This document shows positions 41,434 through 51,615 of a stretch of DNA of 64,000 nucleotides, in pieces. The DNA comes from Candidatus Manganitrophus morganii. Its GTDB lineage: Bacteria; Nitrospirota; Nitrospiria; SBBL01; Manganitrophaceae. The position numbers were made by a program, and so were the translations under genes. Location: positions 2,356,001 through 2,420,000 of the forward strand of contig JAJHOH010000001.1 of assembly GCA_021651055.1 (NCBI GenBank), given 5' to 3'. The notes under the pieces are model-generated. The model saw only the letters and a list, made by a program, of their open reading frames with translations, searched no databases and was not told the origin of the DNA. Every line of letters begins with the position of its first letter. Position 1 is the stretch's first letter.

Positions 41434-43305
41434 ATGATGCAAAACAGAATCGGCTGGAGATTGGGGTTGGGGGCGGAGGTTCAGGAGGCCGGGGTTTCGT
41501 TTCGCGTATGGGCTCCCAAACACCGACGCATGGAGGTGGTCATCGAGGGGAGCGATGGAAAGACATTTCCGTTGGAGGCGGAAGAAGGGGGCTATTTTTC
41601 GGGGACCGTTCCAGGCATTGGCGCCGGCGCGCGTTACCGTTACCGGTTTGAGGATGGGACGCGCTGTCCCGACCCTTGTTCCCGTTTTCAGCCGGAGGGG
41701 CCGCACGGGCCGTCGATGGTCGTCGATCCGGGAGAATATCGGTGGGGGAATACGGCGTGGCCCGGCGCGCGCCTTCCCGGCCAGGTGATCTATGAGCTGC
41801 ATATCGGCGCCTTTACCCCGGAGGGGACCTTTGATGCGGCGGCGCGGGAAATCGAAGAACTCCGGCGGATCGGAATTACGATGATTGAGCTGATGCCGGT
41901 GGCCGAGTTCCCCGGCCGCTGGAATTGGGGGTACGATGGGGTCGCTCTCTACGCGCCGTCTCATGTATACGGCGATCCGGAAGGGCTGAAGCGCTTCGTC
42001 GATGCCGCCCATCAACACGGGATCGCGGTGATTCTCGACGTCGTCTACAACCATGTGGGGCCCGACGGGAATTATTTCAAAGCCTTCAGCGACGACTATT
42101 TTACCGACCGCTACAAAAACGAATGGGGCGAGCCGATCAACTTCGACGGGCCCGGCTCAAAAGAGGTCCGGGAATTTTTCATCCGGAACGCCTGCTACTG
42201 GGTCGCCGAATTCCATCTCGACGGCCTGCGGCTCGATGCAACGCAGCAGATCTTCGACGCCGGCCCGGTTCATCTCCTGGCGGAGCTGTCGCGCCGCGCC
42301 CGCGAGGCCGCCCGGCCGCGGGAGATCGTATTGATCGGGGAGAACGAGTCGCAGCAGGTGATCGCGCTGGCGCCGGTGGAAAAAGGGGGGCACGGCCTCG
42401 ACGCCCTCTGGAACGACGATTTTCACCATTCGGCGCTGGTCGCCCTGACCGGCCGTCGGGACGGTTATTTCACCGACTATCGCGGAGAGGCGCAGGAATT
42501 CATCTCCGCCGTGAAGCGGGGTTTCCTCTATCAGGGACAACACTACCTTTGGCAGAAGAAGCCGAGGGGGTCGCAGGTGACGGCGGAGCCGGCCGCCGCC
42601 TTTGTCCACTACATTCAGAATCACGATCAGGTGGCGAATCATCTCCGTGGGGAGCGGCTCCACGTGTTGACGAATCCGGCGCGGGTCCGGGCGATGACCG
42701 CCCTTCTTCTCCTCGCCCCCGAGACGCCGTTGCTTTTCATGGGGCAGGAGTTCGGCGCGTCGAGTCCGTTTCTCTTCTTCGCCGATCACAACCATGCGCT
42801 CGCGCCGGAGGTTCACAAAGGACGAAAGGCATTTCTCGCGCAATTTCCAAGTTACGCGACGCCGGAGGCGCAGCGGGAGATTCCCGACCCGCGGTGCGAT
42901 TCCACCTTTCTGCAATCGAAGCTCGACTTCTCCGAGCGGGAGAAACATGCCGGGATCTACCGGCTCCATCAGGACCTTCTCACATTCCGCCGGGAAGATC
43001 CGATTCTTGCTTTGCAGTCGCGGGAGGGGATCGACGGCGCGGTCCTGGGACCGCGGGCCTTCGCCCTGCGGTTTTTCGGAAAGGAGGGGGACGACCGTTT
43101 ATTGGTCGTTAATCTCGGGCCGGACCTCGATCTGCGGCCGGCCCCGGAGCCGCTCCTGGCGCCGGTGAAGGGGGGCGCGTGGCGGCTGGTCTGGTCGAGC
43201 GACGATCCGCGCTACGGCGGCCCGGGGGCGGTTCACCCCTGCGGCCCGGACGGCTGGCAACTCCCCGGCGGATCGGCGGTTTTTCTCTCGGCGGTTCCCG
43301 CCTAA
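41434..43305 (+). CDS. treZ: Malto-oligosyltrehalose trehalohydrolase
   Basis: Start placed at ATG 41434, five bases after GGAG; a GTG at 41410 would overlap its own purine tract. The 623-residue GH13 enzyme has an N-terminal CBM48-like domain (GVSFRVWAPKHRRMEVVI) and the order expected for TreZ: LDVVYNHVGPDGNYF, then GLRLDATQQI (nucleophile Asp), LIGENESQ (acid/base Glu) and IQNHDQVANH (transition-state Asp). It releases trehalose from malto-oligosyltrehalose. The partner synthase TreY is not in the window. The next gene starts 37 bases downstream. Confidence 0.9.
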   Translation: MMQNRIGWRLGLGAEVQEAGVSFRVWAPKHRRMEVVIEGSDGKTFPLEAEEGGYFSGTVPGIGAGARYRYRFEDGTRCPDPCSRFQPEGPHGPSMVVDPGEYRWGNTAWPGARLPGQVIYELHIGAFTPEGTFDAAAREIEELRRIGITMIELMPVAEFPGRWNWGYDGVALYAPSHVYGDPEGLKRFVDAAHQHGIAVILDVVYNHVGPDGNYFKAFSDDYFTDRYKNEWGEPINFDGPGSKEVREFFIRNACYWVAEFHLDGLRLDATQQIFDAGPVHLLAELSRRAREAARPREIVLIGENESQQVIALAPVEKGGHGLDALWNDDFHHSALVALTGRRDGYFTDYRGEAQEFISAVKRGFLYQGQHYLWQKKPRGSQVTAEPAAAFVHYIQNHDQVANHLRGERLHVLTNPARVRAMTALLLLAPETPLLFMGQEFGASSPFLFFADHNHALAPEVHKGRKAFLAQFPSYATPEAQREIPDPRCDSTFLQSKLDFSEREKHAGIYRLHQDLLTFRREDPILALQSREGIDGAVLGPRAFALRFFGKEGDDRLLVVNLGPDLDLRPAPEPLLAPVKGGAWRLVWSSDDPRYGGPGAVHPCGPDGWQLPGGSAVFLSAVPA

Positions 43306-43342
43306 CCGAGCTTCCAGCGCAATTCGCTTCAGAGGGCGATCC

Positions 43343-45385
43343 ATGAACGAACCGATTCTGACCTTCCCCTGGAACCGAGCGCAAGATCCGGAGTTTCTCC
43401 GGACGCGCGAATGGCTGGTGACTAACGGGCTCGGCGGGTATGCTTCAGGCACCCTCCTCGGCATACCGGCCCGCCGTTACCACGCCCATTTCACGCCGAA
43501 CCTCCCGCGGCGGGGGAGGACCGTCCTCCTTCCCCGGCTCGATGAGGAGATCGTCTTTTCCGACCGGACCCTCTTGTTCGGGGGGGCGGAGCGGGCCGAT
43601 GAAACGCTGGAAGGAGAGAGCCATCGCTATCTCAAAGCGTTCCGGCTGGAGTGGATGGTTCCGACCTGGCGGTTCGATCTCGGCGACGGCTTTCTCGAAA
43701 AACGAATCATCATGCCGTACAGCCAAAACACCGTCTATGTCGTCTACCGTCTGGAAGGAACGAAGCCAGTCCGGATGAACCTCCGCCCGTATGTCACCTT
43801 TCGCGGCCATGACGGCCCGCTGCGGGACGATCTGAAGTGGCCGATCCCAGTGCGGGTCTTTCAGGGCTGCTGCGAATTTAATTTGGTGGAAGAGGCGCCG
43901 AGCTTGAAGCTCTGTCTTCGGCCGAGCGGGCGGGCGTTCACTTTCGAAGAGAAAAACAGCGGGCCGCTCCTCTATCGGGTGGAACGGGACCGGGGGCACG
44001 ATCATCAGGCGGAGCTTCATAGCCCCGGTTATTTTACCGTGGAGCTCTTTCCGGGAGAGCCGGTGGCGCTGGTCGCCAGCACCGAGCCGTGGGAGCTGCT
44101 CGATCTTCCGCCCGCCGCCGTCTTCGAAGCGGAACGGCGCCGTCACGAGAAGCTCCTGGCGCTGGCGCCCTCGGCGGCGCGCAGCGGGCTGACGGCGCAG
44201 CTCGCTCTTGCAGCCGATCAATTCATCGTCCTTCCGGGAAGCCGGCTGGAAGAGCATGCCTTGGCGCGCGCCTCGGGAGATCAGGTGCGGACCGTCATCG
44301 CGGGGTATCACTGGTTTACCGATTGGGGGCGGGATACGATGATCAGCCTGGAGGGGCTGACCCTCTGCACCGGGCGTTACCGGGAGGCGGGGGCGATCCT
44401 CCGGACCTTCTCGCATTATCTGAAAGACGGCCTGCTGCCGAATCTCTTTCCGGAAGGGGCGCGGACCGCCCTCTATCATACCGTCGATGCCACCTTCTGG
44501 TACTTTCACGCCATCGACCGTTACCTGCGGGTGACCGGGGATCAGGAAACATTGCGCGCCCTCTTCCCAGATCTCCAGTCGGTCATCACGCACCATCTTA
44601 AGGGGACCCGCTTCGGGATCGGGGTCGATCCGAGCGACGGGTTGGTCCGGGAGGGGGCGCCGGGACTCCAGCTCACCTGGATGGATGCCAAAGTCGGCGA
44701 TTGGGTCGTCACGCCGCGGCGCGGCAAGCCGGTCGAAATCGAGGCGCTCTGGTACAATGCACTGCGGCTGATGGCCCTTTGGGCGAGCGAGATGGGGGAG
44801 CCGCCGCAGGAGTATAACGATTTGGCCGATCGGGTCTATCAATCGTTCAACGCCCGGTTTTGGTATGAGCCGGGCCGGTACCTCTATGATGTCATCGACG
44901 GGGAAAACGGGGATGATTTTAGCCTTCGTCCGAACCAGATCTTTGCGATCTCGCTCCGTTTCCCGGTTCTAGAACAAGGACGATGGCAGCCGGTGATCGA
45001 TATCGTCACCGAGCGGCTCCTCACCCCGGTCGGCCTGCGGACCCTCGATCCGGCCCACAAAGATTACCAGCCCCGCTACTTCGGCGATCTCCGTGCGCGG
45101 GACGCCGCCTATCACCAGGGAACGGTCTGGGCCTGGCTGATCGGCCCCTTCTTTGACGCCTGGCGGAAGGTGTATGGAGAAGGGCCGCGGGCGGAGGCGC
45201 TGCTGAAGGCGTTCGAGGCTCACCTCTACGACAACGGGGTCGGCACAATCAGCGAGATCTTCGACGCCGAGCCCCCCCACACCGGCCGCGGCTGCATCGC
45301 CCAGGCCTGGAGTGTGGCCGAGGTGCTCCGCGCCATGATGGAGAGCAAGACGCCGACCGGCCTTCCGCCGCCGAAAGAGTCATAG
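43343..45385 (+). CDS. Amylo-alpha-1,6-glucosidase (glycogen debranching GH133)
   Basis: A 680-residue enzyme with a beta-rich N-terminal domain (REWLVTNGLGGYASGTLLGIPARRYHA) and an alpha/alpha-barrel catalytic half containing GYHWFTDWGRDTMISLEGLTL and TVDATFWYFHAIDRYL, then GTVWAWLIGPFFDAW. These are hallmarks of the archaeal/bacterial GDE family. It removes the single-glucose alpha-1,6 stubs. Located 37 bases after treZ on the same strand, probably in one operon. Confidence 0.92.
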   Translation: MNEPILTFPWNRAQDPEFLRTREWLVTNGLGGYASGTLLGIPARRYHAHFTPNLPRRGRTVLLPRLDEEIVFSDRTLLFGGAERADETLEGESHRYLKAFRLEWMVPTWRFDLGDGFLEKRIIMPYSQNTVYVVYRLEGTKPVRMNLRPYVTFRGHDGPLRDDLKWPIPVRVFQGCCEFNLVEEAPSLKLCLRPSGRAFTFEEKNSGPLLYRVERDRGHDHQAELHSPGYFTVELFPGEPVALVASTEPWELLDLPPAAVFEAERRRHEKLLALAPSAARSGLTAQLALAADQFIVLPGSRLEEHALARASGDQVRTVIAGYHWFTDWGRDTMISLEGLTLCTGRYREAGAILRTFSHYLKDGLLPNLFPEGARTALYHTVDATFWYFHAIDRYLRVTGDQETLRALFPDLQSVITHHLKGTRFGIGVDPSDGLVREGAPGLQLTWMDAKVGDWVVTPRRGKPVEIEALWYNALRLMALWASEMGEPPQEYNDLADRVYQSFNARFWYEPGRYLYDVIDGENGDDFSLRPNQIFAISLRFPVLEQGRWQPVIDIVTERLLTPVGLRTLDPAHKDYQPRYFGDLRARDAAYHQGTVWAWLIGPFFDAWRKVYGEGPRAEALLKAFEAHLYDNGVGTISEIFDAEPPHTGRGCIAQAWSVAEVLRAMMESKTPTGLPPPKES

Positions 45386-45388
45386 AGC

Positions 45389-45403
45389 CGTCCCGCCGGG
45401 ACG
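45389..45403. repeat. Short palindrome between convergent glycogen genes
   Basis: CGTCCC (45389–45394) and GGGACG (45398–45403) with a three-base loop. No T-run. The extended sequence resembles dispersed GTCCCGCCGGGAC repeats known from several phyla (recollection). It may act as a bidirectional terminator. Confidence 0.35.
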
Positions 45404-45428
45404 TCTCTACAGTGTCATCCGAATCGCC

Positions 45429-47558
45429 CTATAAGTCCGCCCGTTTGAACAACACCAACGCCCGTCCCGGAAGGGAAAAAGATTCGCCGCTTTTAAAACG
45501 CTCCGGCTCCCGATCGGGGGCGGCGGTGTCGATGCAGATCTCCCAGAGCTGGGGGGCCGGCTCTTTCGGAAGAGTAAATTCAATCGGCTCGTGATGGGCG
45601 TTCATCAAAATGAGAAAGGCGTCGTCGCGGATCGGATCGCCATGCCGGTCGGTTTCATCCAGCTCTTCCCCGATCAGACGAAGTCCCAAGACCTTTACGA
45701 AAAAGGTATTCCATTCGGTTTCGGTCATTTCTTCTCCGTCGGGCCGGTACCAGGAGATGTCTTTGACGCCGGCGCCGTGGATCTTCCGCCCGGAGAAATA
45801 TTTCCTCCGCCGGAAGATCGGGTGCTCATGGCGAAGGCGGATCAGCTTCTTCGTGAATACCAGGAGGTCGCGCTGGCGGCCGCTCCACTCCCAATGGTGC
45901 CAGGAGAGGGGGTTGTCCTGGCAGTAGGTGTTGTTGTTCCCCTGTTGGGTCCGGCTCACCTCGTCCCCCCCGAGGAGCATCGGGACCCCCTGGGAGAGGA
46001 AGAGGGTCGCCAGAAAGTTCCGCTTCTGCTGCTCCCGCAGCGCAACAACCCCCGGATCGTCGGTCGGCCCCTCCGCCCCGCAATTCCAACTGTCGTTTTC
46101 GTTGATCCCGTCCCGGTTCTCCTCTCCGTTGGCGATGTTGTGTTTCTCGTTGTAGCTGACCAGGTCGTTTAACGTGAAGCCGTCGTGCGCGGTGATGAAA
46201 TTGATGCTGGCATACGGCCGCCGCCCGTTGTGTTGATAGAGATCGCCCGATCCGGCGAGCCGCCATCCCATTTCGGTGATGAGGCTGTCGTCGCCCCGCC
46301 AGTAGCGCCGGACGGCGTCGCGGTACTTCCCGTTCCACTCGGTCCAGAGGACCGGGAAGTTGCCGACCTGGTAGCCCCCCTCGCCGACGTCCCACGGCTC
46401 GGCGATCAGCTTGACCTGGGAGAGGACCGGGTCTTGATGGATGATGTCGAAGAAGGCGGCGAGCCGATCGACGTCGTGCAGCTCCCGCGCGAGCGTAGAG
46501 GCGAGATCGAAACGGAAGCCGTCGACATGCATCTCGTTGACGAAGTAGCGGAGCGAGTCCATGATCAGCTGCAACGTCCGGGGGTGATTCATGTTCATGC
46601 TGTTTCCGGTCCCGGTGTAGTCCATGTAGTAGCGCGGCTGGTCGGGAACGGTTTTATAGTAGGCGAGGTTGTCGATGCCGCGGAAGGAGAGGGTCGGGCC
46701 GAGATGGTTTCCCTCCGCGGTGTGATTGTAGACGACATCGAGGATCACTTCGATTCCGGCGGCATGAAGGGCTTTTACCATCCGCTTGAATTCTCCGACC
46801 TGGCTCCCGCGCTCGTTCGAGGCGGCGTAGCGGACGTCGGGGGCGAAGAAGCCGATGCTGTTGTATCCCCAGTAATTCGAGAGCCCTTTTTCGATCAGAT
46901 ACATATCATCGACATGATGATGGACCGGCAACAGCTCCACCGCCGTGATCCCGAGCTCTTTGAGATAACGGATCGCCGGTTCCGAGGCGAGCCCGGCATA
47001 GGTTCCCCGAATCCGCTCGTCGATTTCCGGATGCTGCGCCGTGAACCCTTTGACGTGGACTTCGTAGATAATCGTTTTATGCCACGGGGTCCGAAGCAGG
47101 CGGTCGTCGCCCCAATCAAAAGTGGTGTCGATCACGACACTTTTCGGGACGGAAGCCCCGTCGTTCCGATCGTCTTTTTTCAGATCTTGGTCGGGGTTCC
47201 CCAACGGATAGGGGAAGAGGAGATCGCTCCATTGAATGTTCCCGGAAATCGCCTTGGCGTAAGGATCGATCAGGAGCTTGGCCGGATTGAATCGGTGTCC
47301 CTGTTCCGGCTGGTAGGGTCCATAGACGCGGTATCCGTAAAGCTGTCCCGGGCCGATGCCGGGGAGATAGCCGTGCCAGACCTGATCGGTCTGCTCGCGC
47401 AGGCGGATCACGGCGGCGGCTTTCTTCGCGTAGACTTCGTCATACAGGATGAGCTCGACGGCGGTGGCGTTTTCGGAGAAAAGGGCGAAGTTGGTCCCTT
47501 CGCCGTCCCAGGTGGCCCCCAGGGGGTAGGGGTGGCCCGGGCAGAGTTTGATTTTCAT
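45429..47558 (-). CDS. glgX: Glycogen debranching enzyme GlgX (isoamylase-type GH13)
   Basis: Start placed at the ATG at 47556–47558, immediately before [18 protein letters not shown], the normal GlgX N-terminus; upstream frame extension overlaps engB. The 709-residue enzyme has a CBM48 domain (1–130) and the catalytic motifs [30 protein letters not shown] and [11 protein letters not shown]. It hydrolyses branches left after phosphorylase action. Convergent with the GDE gene, so the two debranching activities are on separate transcripts. Confidence 0.93.
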   Translation of the reverse strand: MKIKLCPGHPYPLGATWDGEGTNFALFSENATAVELILYDEVYAKKAAAVIRLREQTDQVWHGYLPGIGPGQLYGYRVYGPYQPEQGHRFNPAKLLIDPYAKAISGNIQWSDLLFPYPLGNPDQDLKKDDRNDGASVPKSVVIDTTFDWGDDRLLRTPWHKTIIYEVHVKGFTAQHPEIDERIRGTYAGLASEPAIRYLKELGITAVELLPVHHHVDDMYLIEKGLSNYWGYNSIGFFAPDVRYAASNERGSQVGEFKRMVKALHAAGIEVILDVVYNHTAEGNHLGPTLSFRGIDNLAYYKTVPDQPRYYMDYTGTGNSMNMNHPRTLQLIMDSLRYFVNEMHVDGFRFDLASTLARELHDVDRLAAFFDIIHQDPVLSQVKLIAEPWDVGEGGYQVGNFPVLWTEWNGKYRDAVRRYWRGDDSLITEMGWRLAGSGDLYQHNGRRPYASINFITAHDGFTLNDLVSYNEKHNIANGEENRDGINENDSWNCGAEGPTDDPGVVALREQQKRNFLATLFLSQGVPMLLGGDEVSRTQQGNNNTYCQDNPLSWHHWEWSGRQRDLLVFTKKLIRLRHEHPIFRRRKYFSGRKIHGAGVKDISWYRPDGEEMTETEWNTFFVKVLGLRLIGEELDETDRHGDPIRDDAFLILMNAHHEPIEFTLPKEPAPQLWEICIDTAAPDREPERFKSGESFSLPGRALVLFKRADL

Positions 47559-47594
47559 GGCTGGAATCCTCACGCTGATCAATATCTGATTATG

Positions 47595-47624
47595 ATTATA
47601 ACGGCTTCGTTCGAGCCGATGCAA
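47595..47624 (-). promoter_or_regulatory. Sigma-70 type promoter of glgX
   Basis: Minus strand TTGCAT (47619–47624), 18-base spacer, TATAAT (47595–47600). The spacer holds a CGGCT/AGCCG inverted repeat, a possible operator. Confidence 0.55.
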
Positions 47625-47691
47625 AGGGGGGAGGAAGAGAGGGAGAGAAACGTGCTTGCTTTTTGATGCCGTTTCATGCAGCATCGGATTC

Positions 47692-48279
47692 ATGAAATTG
47701 ACTTCGGTGGAATATATCAAAGGGTGTGTCGCGATCGAGGATTGTCCCAAGGAGCCGCTTCCGGAGATCGCTTTCGTCGGGCGATCGAATGTCGGGAAGT
47801 CGTCCTTGATCAATTCTCTGTTGGGGCGGAAGATCGCCTATGTCTCCTCCACGCCGGGGAAGACGCAGCTGATTCATTTTTTCAAGATCAACCGGAATTT
47901 TTTTCTCGTCGATCTTCCCGGCTACGGCTACGCCAAGGCGCCGTTGTCGGTGCGGATGCAGTGGGGGCCGATGATCGAGACCTATCTGACGAAGCGGAAG
48001 CAGCTGAAGGGGATCGTCCTCTTGATCGACCTCCGCCACCCGACCGTCTTCCTCGATCAGGAGATGAAGAAGTGGCTCGACCACTTTCAGGTGCCGACCC
48101 TTTATGCGGCGACGAAGGCCGACAAGATCGGGCGGAATCAGAGAAAGGAGCAGATCGAGGCGGTGAAGGCTTCATTCGGGATTTCCGACGTCATCGTGAC
48201 CTCGGCGGAAAGTAAAGAAGGGAAGGATCTTCTTTGGAAAGAGGTGGAGCGGGTGGTGTTAGGACAGGGAGAACATTGA
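47692..48279 (+). CDS. engB: Ribosome-biogenesis GTPase EngB/YihA/YsxC
   Basis: Start set at ATG 47692, giving [38 protein letters not shown], the usual EngB N-terminus. The 195-residue GTPase has G1 GRSNVGKS, G3 [10 protein letters not shown]4 ATKADKIG and SAESKEG as G5-like. It acts in late 50S assembly. The gene sits alone on the plus strand, divergent from glgX. The ribosome-binding site is weak. Confidence 0.95.
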   Translation: MKLTSVEYIKGCVAIEDCPKEPLPEIAFVGRSNVGKSSLINSLLGRKIAYVSSTPGKTQLIHFFKINRNFFLVDLPGYGYAKAPLSVRMQWGPMIETYLTKRKQLKGIVLLIDLRHPTVFLDQEMKKWLDHFQVPTLYAATKADKIGRNQRKEQIEAVKASFGISDVIVTSAESKEGKDLLWKEVERVVLGQGEH

Positions 48280-48332
48280 TTTTGGGAGGACTTTCCTAAA
48301 TCACGACATCCTCAGACCCATCAAGTGGGTGG

Positions 48333-51017
48333 TCACCGCGGCCTGACCACTTTCTTAATCTCTGAAAAGTCACCCTCCGTCGGCATGACGAACAAACAGC
48401 GTCCGCCGCTCCGCGCCGCCCACACCGCTCCGACGGCACGTTTTTCTTCGGAATCGGCCGTATCGTAGAGATGTTTCCCTTTGTATTCTACCGCGAGGAC
48501 GCGGCCGTCGATCAATTGGCAGAGAAAGTCCGGATAAAACCAGTCCTTTGAGGTCAGCAGGCGAAACGATGCGGCTTTTCGAGGAAGGTTTCGCACCCAG
48601 AATTTTATTTCCGGAAGTTGTTCTATGAACTGCGCGCATCGGAACTCCTCCGTCGACTCGCCGGCCGTTGTCTTTTCGCTCAGTTCACCAGGTTTCAGCC
48701 CGAAATAGTGCTTCTTGAATTGAAAGCCCCCTTCGTAGAGCCAACTCGGTTCATAGATCATTGTCTTGAAATTGAGCGCGCGATTGTCGCCGACAGTCAA
48801 TGGAGATTCGGGCAGCAAGAACAACTGAAACGCGCTCTTCTTCTCGGCTTCCCGATAGTGCTGAATGCGGGCTTCGATTTCGTCGCGCAGGCGAAAGCGA
48901 TCGAGCGCAAGCGCGCTCACGTCGTCCACGCCAAACTTAGCCATGAGGCCGCGGAGGGCCTTCCTCAAAAATTCCGCCGATTCGCCCATCGGAATGTCTT
49001 TGTGATCGATGTGGCTGTCGAGCCATCCAACCAGCCCTTCGATCGTCCAGTCGCCGGCGTCTCCGAGCGCAAACACCTGTTGGTGGAGCGTCGATACGAA
49101 ATCGGTTTCGCTTTCTGATGCGATGCTCGTCTGCACCTCCCCTTTTTGGCCGACATCGACAACCCCGCCTTCCCCGGCCGGGCGATGCAGGGGGTGATAG
49201 CCGACAGGGAGCGAGGCATCCTTCTCACTGAGCTTCCACGAATGCTCCAGCAGAAACGTGCTCTCGAACTCGAACAGCCTCCCGTTCTCGCTGACGCAAA
49301 GGAGCGGCACGATGAAGTCGATCTGCCGTTCATAGGGCGACGGCGCGCGTGTTTCCCCGCTTCCGCCGAACGCCTTCTCCGCCTCGCGCACCAGCGTCAC
49401 GATCTCACGGACTTTGTTCTTGGCTTCGGGCGTCTTCATGCAACTGGCGAGCTTTTCCTCCTCGTCCTGATCGAGCGGCACCAGCACCGTAACTTCGCCT
49501 TTTACGGCATCGACCCTCGCCTTCCCATCCAACGCTTCCACCTGCGCCTGCGCCACGGCTGCGTCGATCTCCGCCGGCGAGACCTGTACCGTCTTTGGAT
49601 AGGCCCCAAGCGGCAGGGTGCCTTGGGCAACGGGGATGATGATCCGCTCCGCCTCGGCCGCGGTGAAGCCGTTGCTCTCCAACGCATCGCGCAACTCGGC
49701 AAGCACCTCCACAATCGAATCGGACACAGAGAAGGCATAAGCGCAGTTGAGGTCGGGGTGGCGCTTTTCCTGCGCCTCCGGAAGGCGAAGAATGCGCCCG
49801 ACGATCTGCTCAATCGCTCTGGCCGAGCGTGTTTCTTTGAGGCTGCACAGAACGTAAGCAAACGGGCAATCCCATCCCTCGCGGAGTTTTTGCACCGTGA
49901 TGATGACGCGCACCGGGCACTTCGGCGATTTGATCTCATCGGCCGCCGGAAGTTCGTCGAGCGTACCGACGGAGATCTTCACCCGATCTTTTTCAACGCC
50001 GAACTCGCTCACCAATCGATCCCGCAGCGGCTCGCACATATCTACACGTTCCGCTTGAATGAGGAGAATCGGCCGTAGGTACTCGCCCGTCATTTGCGCT
50101 TCGGCCACTGCCAATCTCTCCAGATCATTGCGAAGGGTGATCGCCTCCGCCAGGAGTTGATCGCGCTGGCTCGGATGTCGAGTGATGACCCGCAGAGGAA
50201 GTTTCACCATCTTACCCGCCTTCAACTCCGCCGCCGAGACGTGGTGCAGCACGTTCGACGGGCTGGGTCCCTCCCGAGCGGGGGTTGCGGTAAACTCGAC
50301 GATGCACGATGGAAGCACGTTGCCGAGCGTGGAGAAAGAAAGCGGGGTGCGCGCATTGTGCGCCTCGTCTACGATGATGATCGGCCGGCGCAGCCGCAGC
50401 ATGTTCACCAGCGACGGTTTCGGTTTTCCGTCCGCGCCGGGAAACAGGTCGGCCAGCCTGTCGGCGGGCAGATTCAGCAGATGCTCCGAGAACGCGCCGT
50501 TCTGGTCGTAGACCTTCCGCCCCGTGGTGTCTTCGACACGGAAGGATTGAATCGTCGCGACGATGACGACCGTCTGTCCCTCTATGGTCGCGCGCGAGAG
50601 GTGCAGCGCTTCCTGAATCTTGACGACTTCCACCGGGCCGCAGGCCAACTCCAGCGCGCGGCGGTAGGGGTGGCGCGGGTCGCGCAACGCGTCGGCGGTT
50701 TGATCGAGAATCGTGTTGCTCGGCACCAGCCAGAGGATGACGGCTCGGTCGGCGTGCATCAACTCGCGCATCGCGAGCCCTGTCGCATAACAGGCCAGCA
50801 ATGTTTTCCCCCCGCCCGTCGGCACCCGCAGGCAGACGTAAGGCATTCCCGGCAGAAGACCGGACGCCTGGACCGGAATGTAAGGCGCCGGCGGCCGGCC
50901 GTTACGAGCCTGCACCGCCTGGAACGCCGCTTCGGGCCGTCCTTCCTTCGCGCATTGCCGGAAGAAATCCCGAAGGGAGTCGAGGACGCGCTCTTGATAC
51001 TCTTTCAAGGCGATCAT
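48333..51017 (-). CDS. res: Type III restriction enzyme, Res subunit (helicase–nuclease)
   Basis: An 894-residue protein. The superfamily 2 helicase motor has Walker A PTGGGKT (66–72), DEAHN, the motif SAT-equivalent FTATPA, and motif VI-like QIVGRILRL. A C-terminal PD-(D/E)xK nuclease appears as P829-D830 … E844-x-K846 (WFYPDFL, AVEYKGK). Motifs are intact, so cleavage is expected after two-site translocation. It overlaps the ORF6N gene by four bases (ATGA) and lacks its own promoter. Confidence 0.9.
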   Translation of the reverse strand: MIALKEYQERVLDSLRDFFRQCAKEGRPEAAFQAVQARNGRPPAPYIPVQASGLLPGMPYVCLRVPTGGGKTLLACYATGLAMRELMHADRAVILWLVPSNTILDQTADALRDPRHPYRRALELACGPVEVVKIQEALHLSRATIEGQTVVIVATIQSFRVEDTTGRKVYDQNGAFSEHLLNLPADRLADLFPGADGKPKPSLVNMLRLRRPIIIVDEAHNARTPLSFSTLGNVLPSCIVEFTATPAREGPSPSNVLHHVSAAELKAGKMVKLPLRVITRHPSQRDQLLAEAITLRNDLERLAVAEAQMTGEYLRPILLIQAERVDMCEPLRDRLVSEFGVEKDRVKISVGTLDELPAADEIKSPKCPVRVIITVQKLREGWDCPFAYVLCSLKETRSARAIEQIVGRILRLPEAQEKRHPDLNCAYAFSVSDSIVEVLAELRDALESNGFTAAEAERIIIPVAQGTLPLGAYPKTVQVSPAEIDAAVAQAQVEALDGKARVDAVKGEVTVLVPLDQDEEEKLASCMKTPEAKNKVREIVTLVREAEKAFGGSGETRAPSPYERQIDFIVPLLCVSENGRLFEFESTFLLEHSWKLSEKDASLPVGYHPLHRPAGEGGVVDVGQKGEVQTSIASESETDFVSTLHQQVFALGDAGDWTIEGLVGWLDSHIDHKDIPMGESAEFLRKALRGLMAKFGVDDVSALALDRFRLRDEIEARIQHYREAEKKSAFQLFLLPESPLTVGDNRALNFKTMIYEPSWLYEGGFQFKKHYFGLKPGELSEKTTAGESTEEFRCAQFIEQLPEIKFWVRNLPRKAASFRLLTSKDWFYPDFLCQLIDGRVLAVEYKGKHLYDTADSEEKRAVGAVWAARSGGRCLFVMPTEGDFSEIKKVVRPR

Positions 51018-51610
51018 GGGTCATCCTTACGAAAGCCGAGGCGCCGCTTCGGCGGGTCGGGCGGCGGCTGCAAGAGCGGTTGGAGCTTGTGCCAGATCGT
51101 GCCGAGGGCATGGTCATGCTCCAGAAGGGTCTTGTCGATTTCCGCCAGCCGCTTGAGAATGGCGGCGTTGGCCGCAATTTGCTCCCGCAGCCGCACGAAA
51201 GCGCGCACCACAAAGATGCTCATCTCGACCGCCCGTTTGCTGCGAAGGATGTTCGCCGCCATCAGCGCGCCATGTTCGGTGAAGGCCCAGGGGCGATAAG
51301 CCGCGCCACGATGGAGGCTGGAACTCATCGCAATTTGCGATGAGTTCGGAATATCCCCTTGTGAATCTGCAGGTTCCGAACTTGAGATCACAATTTGCGA
51401 CCTCAAGTTGGCATACTCGGCCTTTGTGAGTTGGAAGGCAAAATCATCCGGGAATCGTTTCCTATTACGTTTAAAAGCTTCGTTAAAACGATACGTCGGC
51501 AGGTCATAGAGCCGCGCCAGGTCGGCGTCTAAAATCACCCGCTGTCCGCGGATCGTTAAGATCAGCGGCTCCAGCAGGTCGTTCGTTGGATTCTGTTTTT
51601 TTCTGGGCAT
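51014..51610 (-). CDS. ORF6N-domain DNA-binding protein within the restriction operon
   Basis: Start set at ATG 51608–51610 (PRKKQNPTNDLLEPLILTI). The 198-residue product begins with an ORF6N domain (RGQRVILDADLARLYDLPTYRFNEAFKRNRKRFPDDFAFQLTKAE) and ends in a coiled-coil-like helix (NAAILKRLAEIDKTLLEHDHALGTIW). ORF6N domains are typical of phage antirepressors such as KilA-type proteins. Here it is translationally coupled to Res and only five bases after Mod. It may be a defence regulator or target-recognition accessory; this is inference. Confidence 0.86.
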   Translation of the reverse strand: MPRKKQNPTNDLLEPLILTIRGQRVILDADLARLYDLPTYRFNEAFKRNRKRFPDDFAFQLTKAEYANLRSQIVISSSEPADSQGDIPNSSQIAMSSSLHRGAAYRPWAFTEHGALMAANILRSKRAVEMSIFVVRAFVRLREQIAANAAILKRLAEIDKTLLEHDHALGTIWHKLQPLLQPPPDPPKRRLGFRKDDP

Positions 51611-51615
51611 GAGGT

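Noticed and set aside
47559-47813. N-terminal extension of glgX by 85 codons.
   Set aside because: It crosses the promoter and overlaps engB on the other strand; the family N-terminus begins at 47558.
48329-48350. Seven-pair hairpin containing the stop of res, considered as a terminator.
   Set aside because: There is no U-tract and the stem is within the coding end; likely chance.
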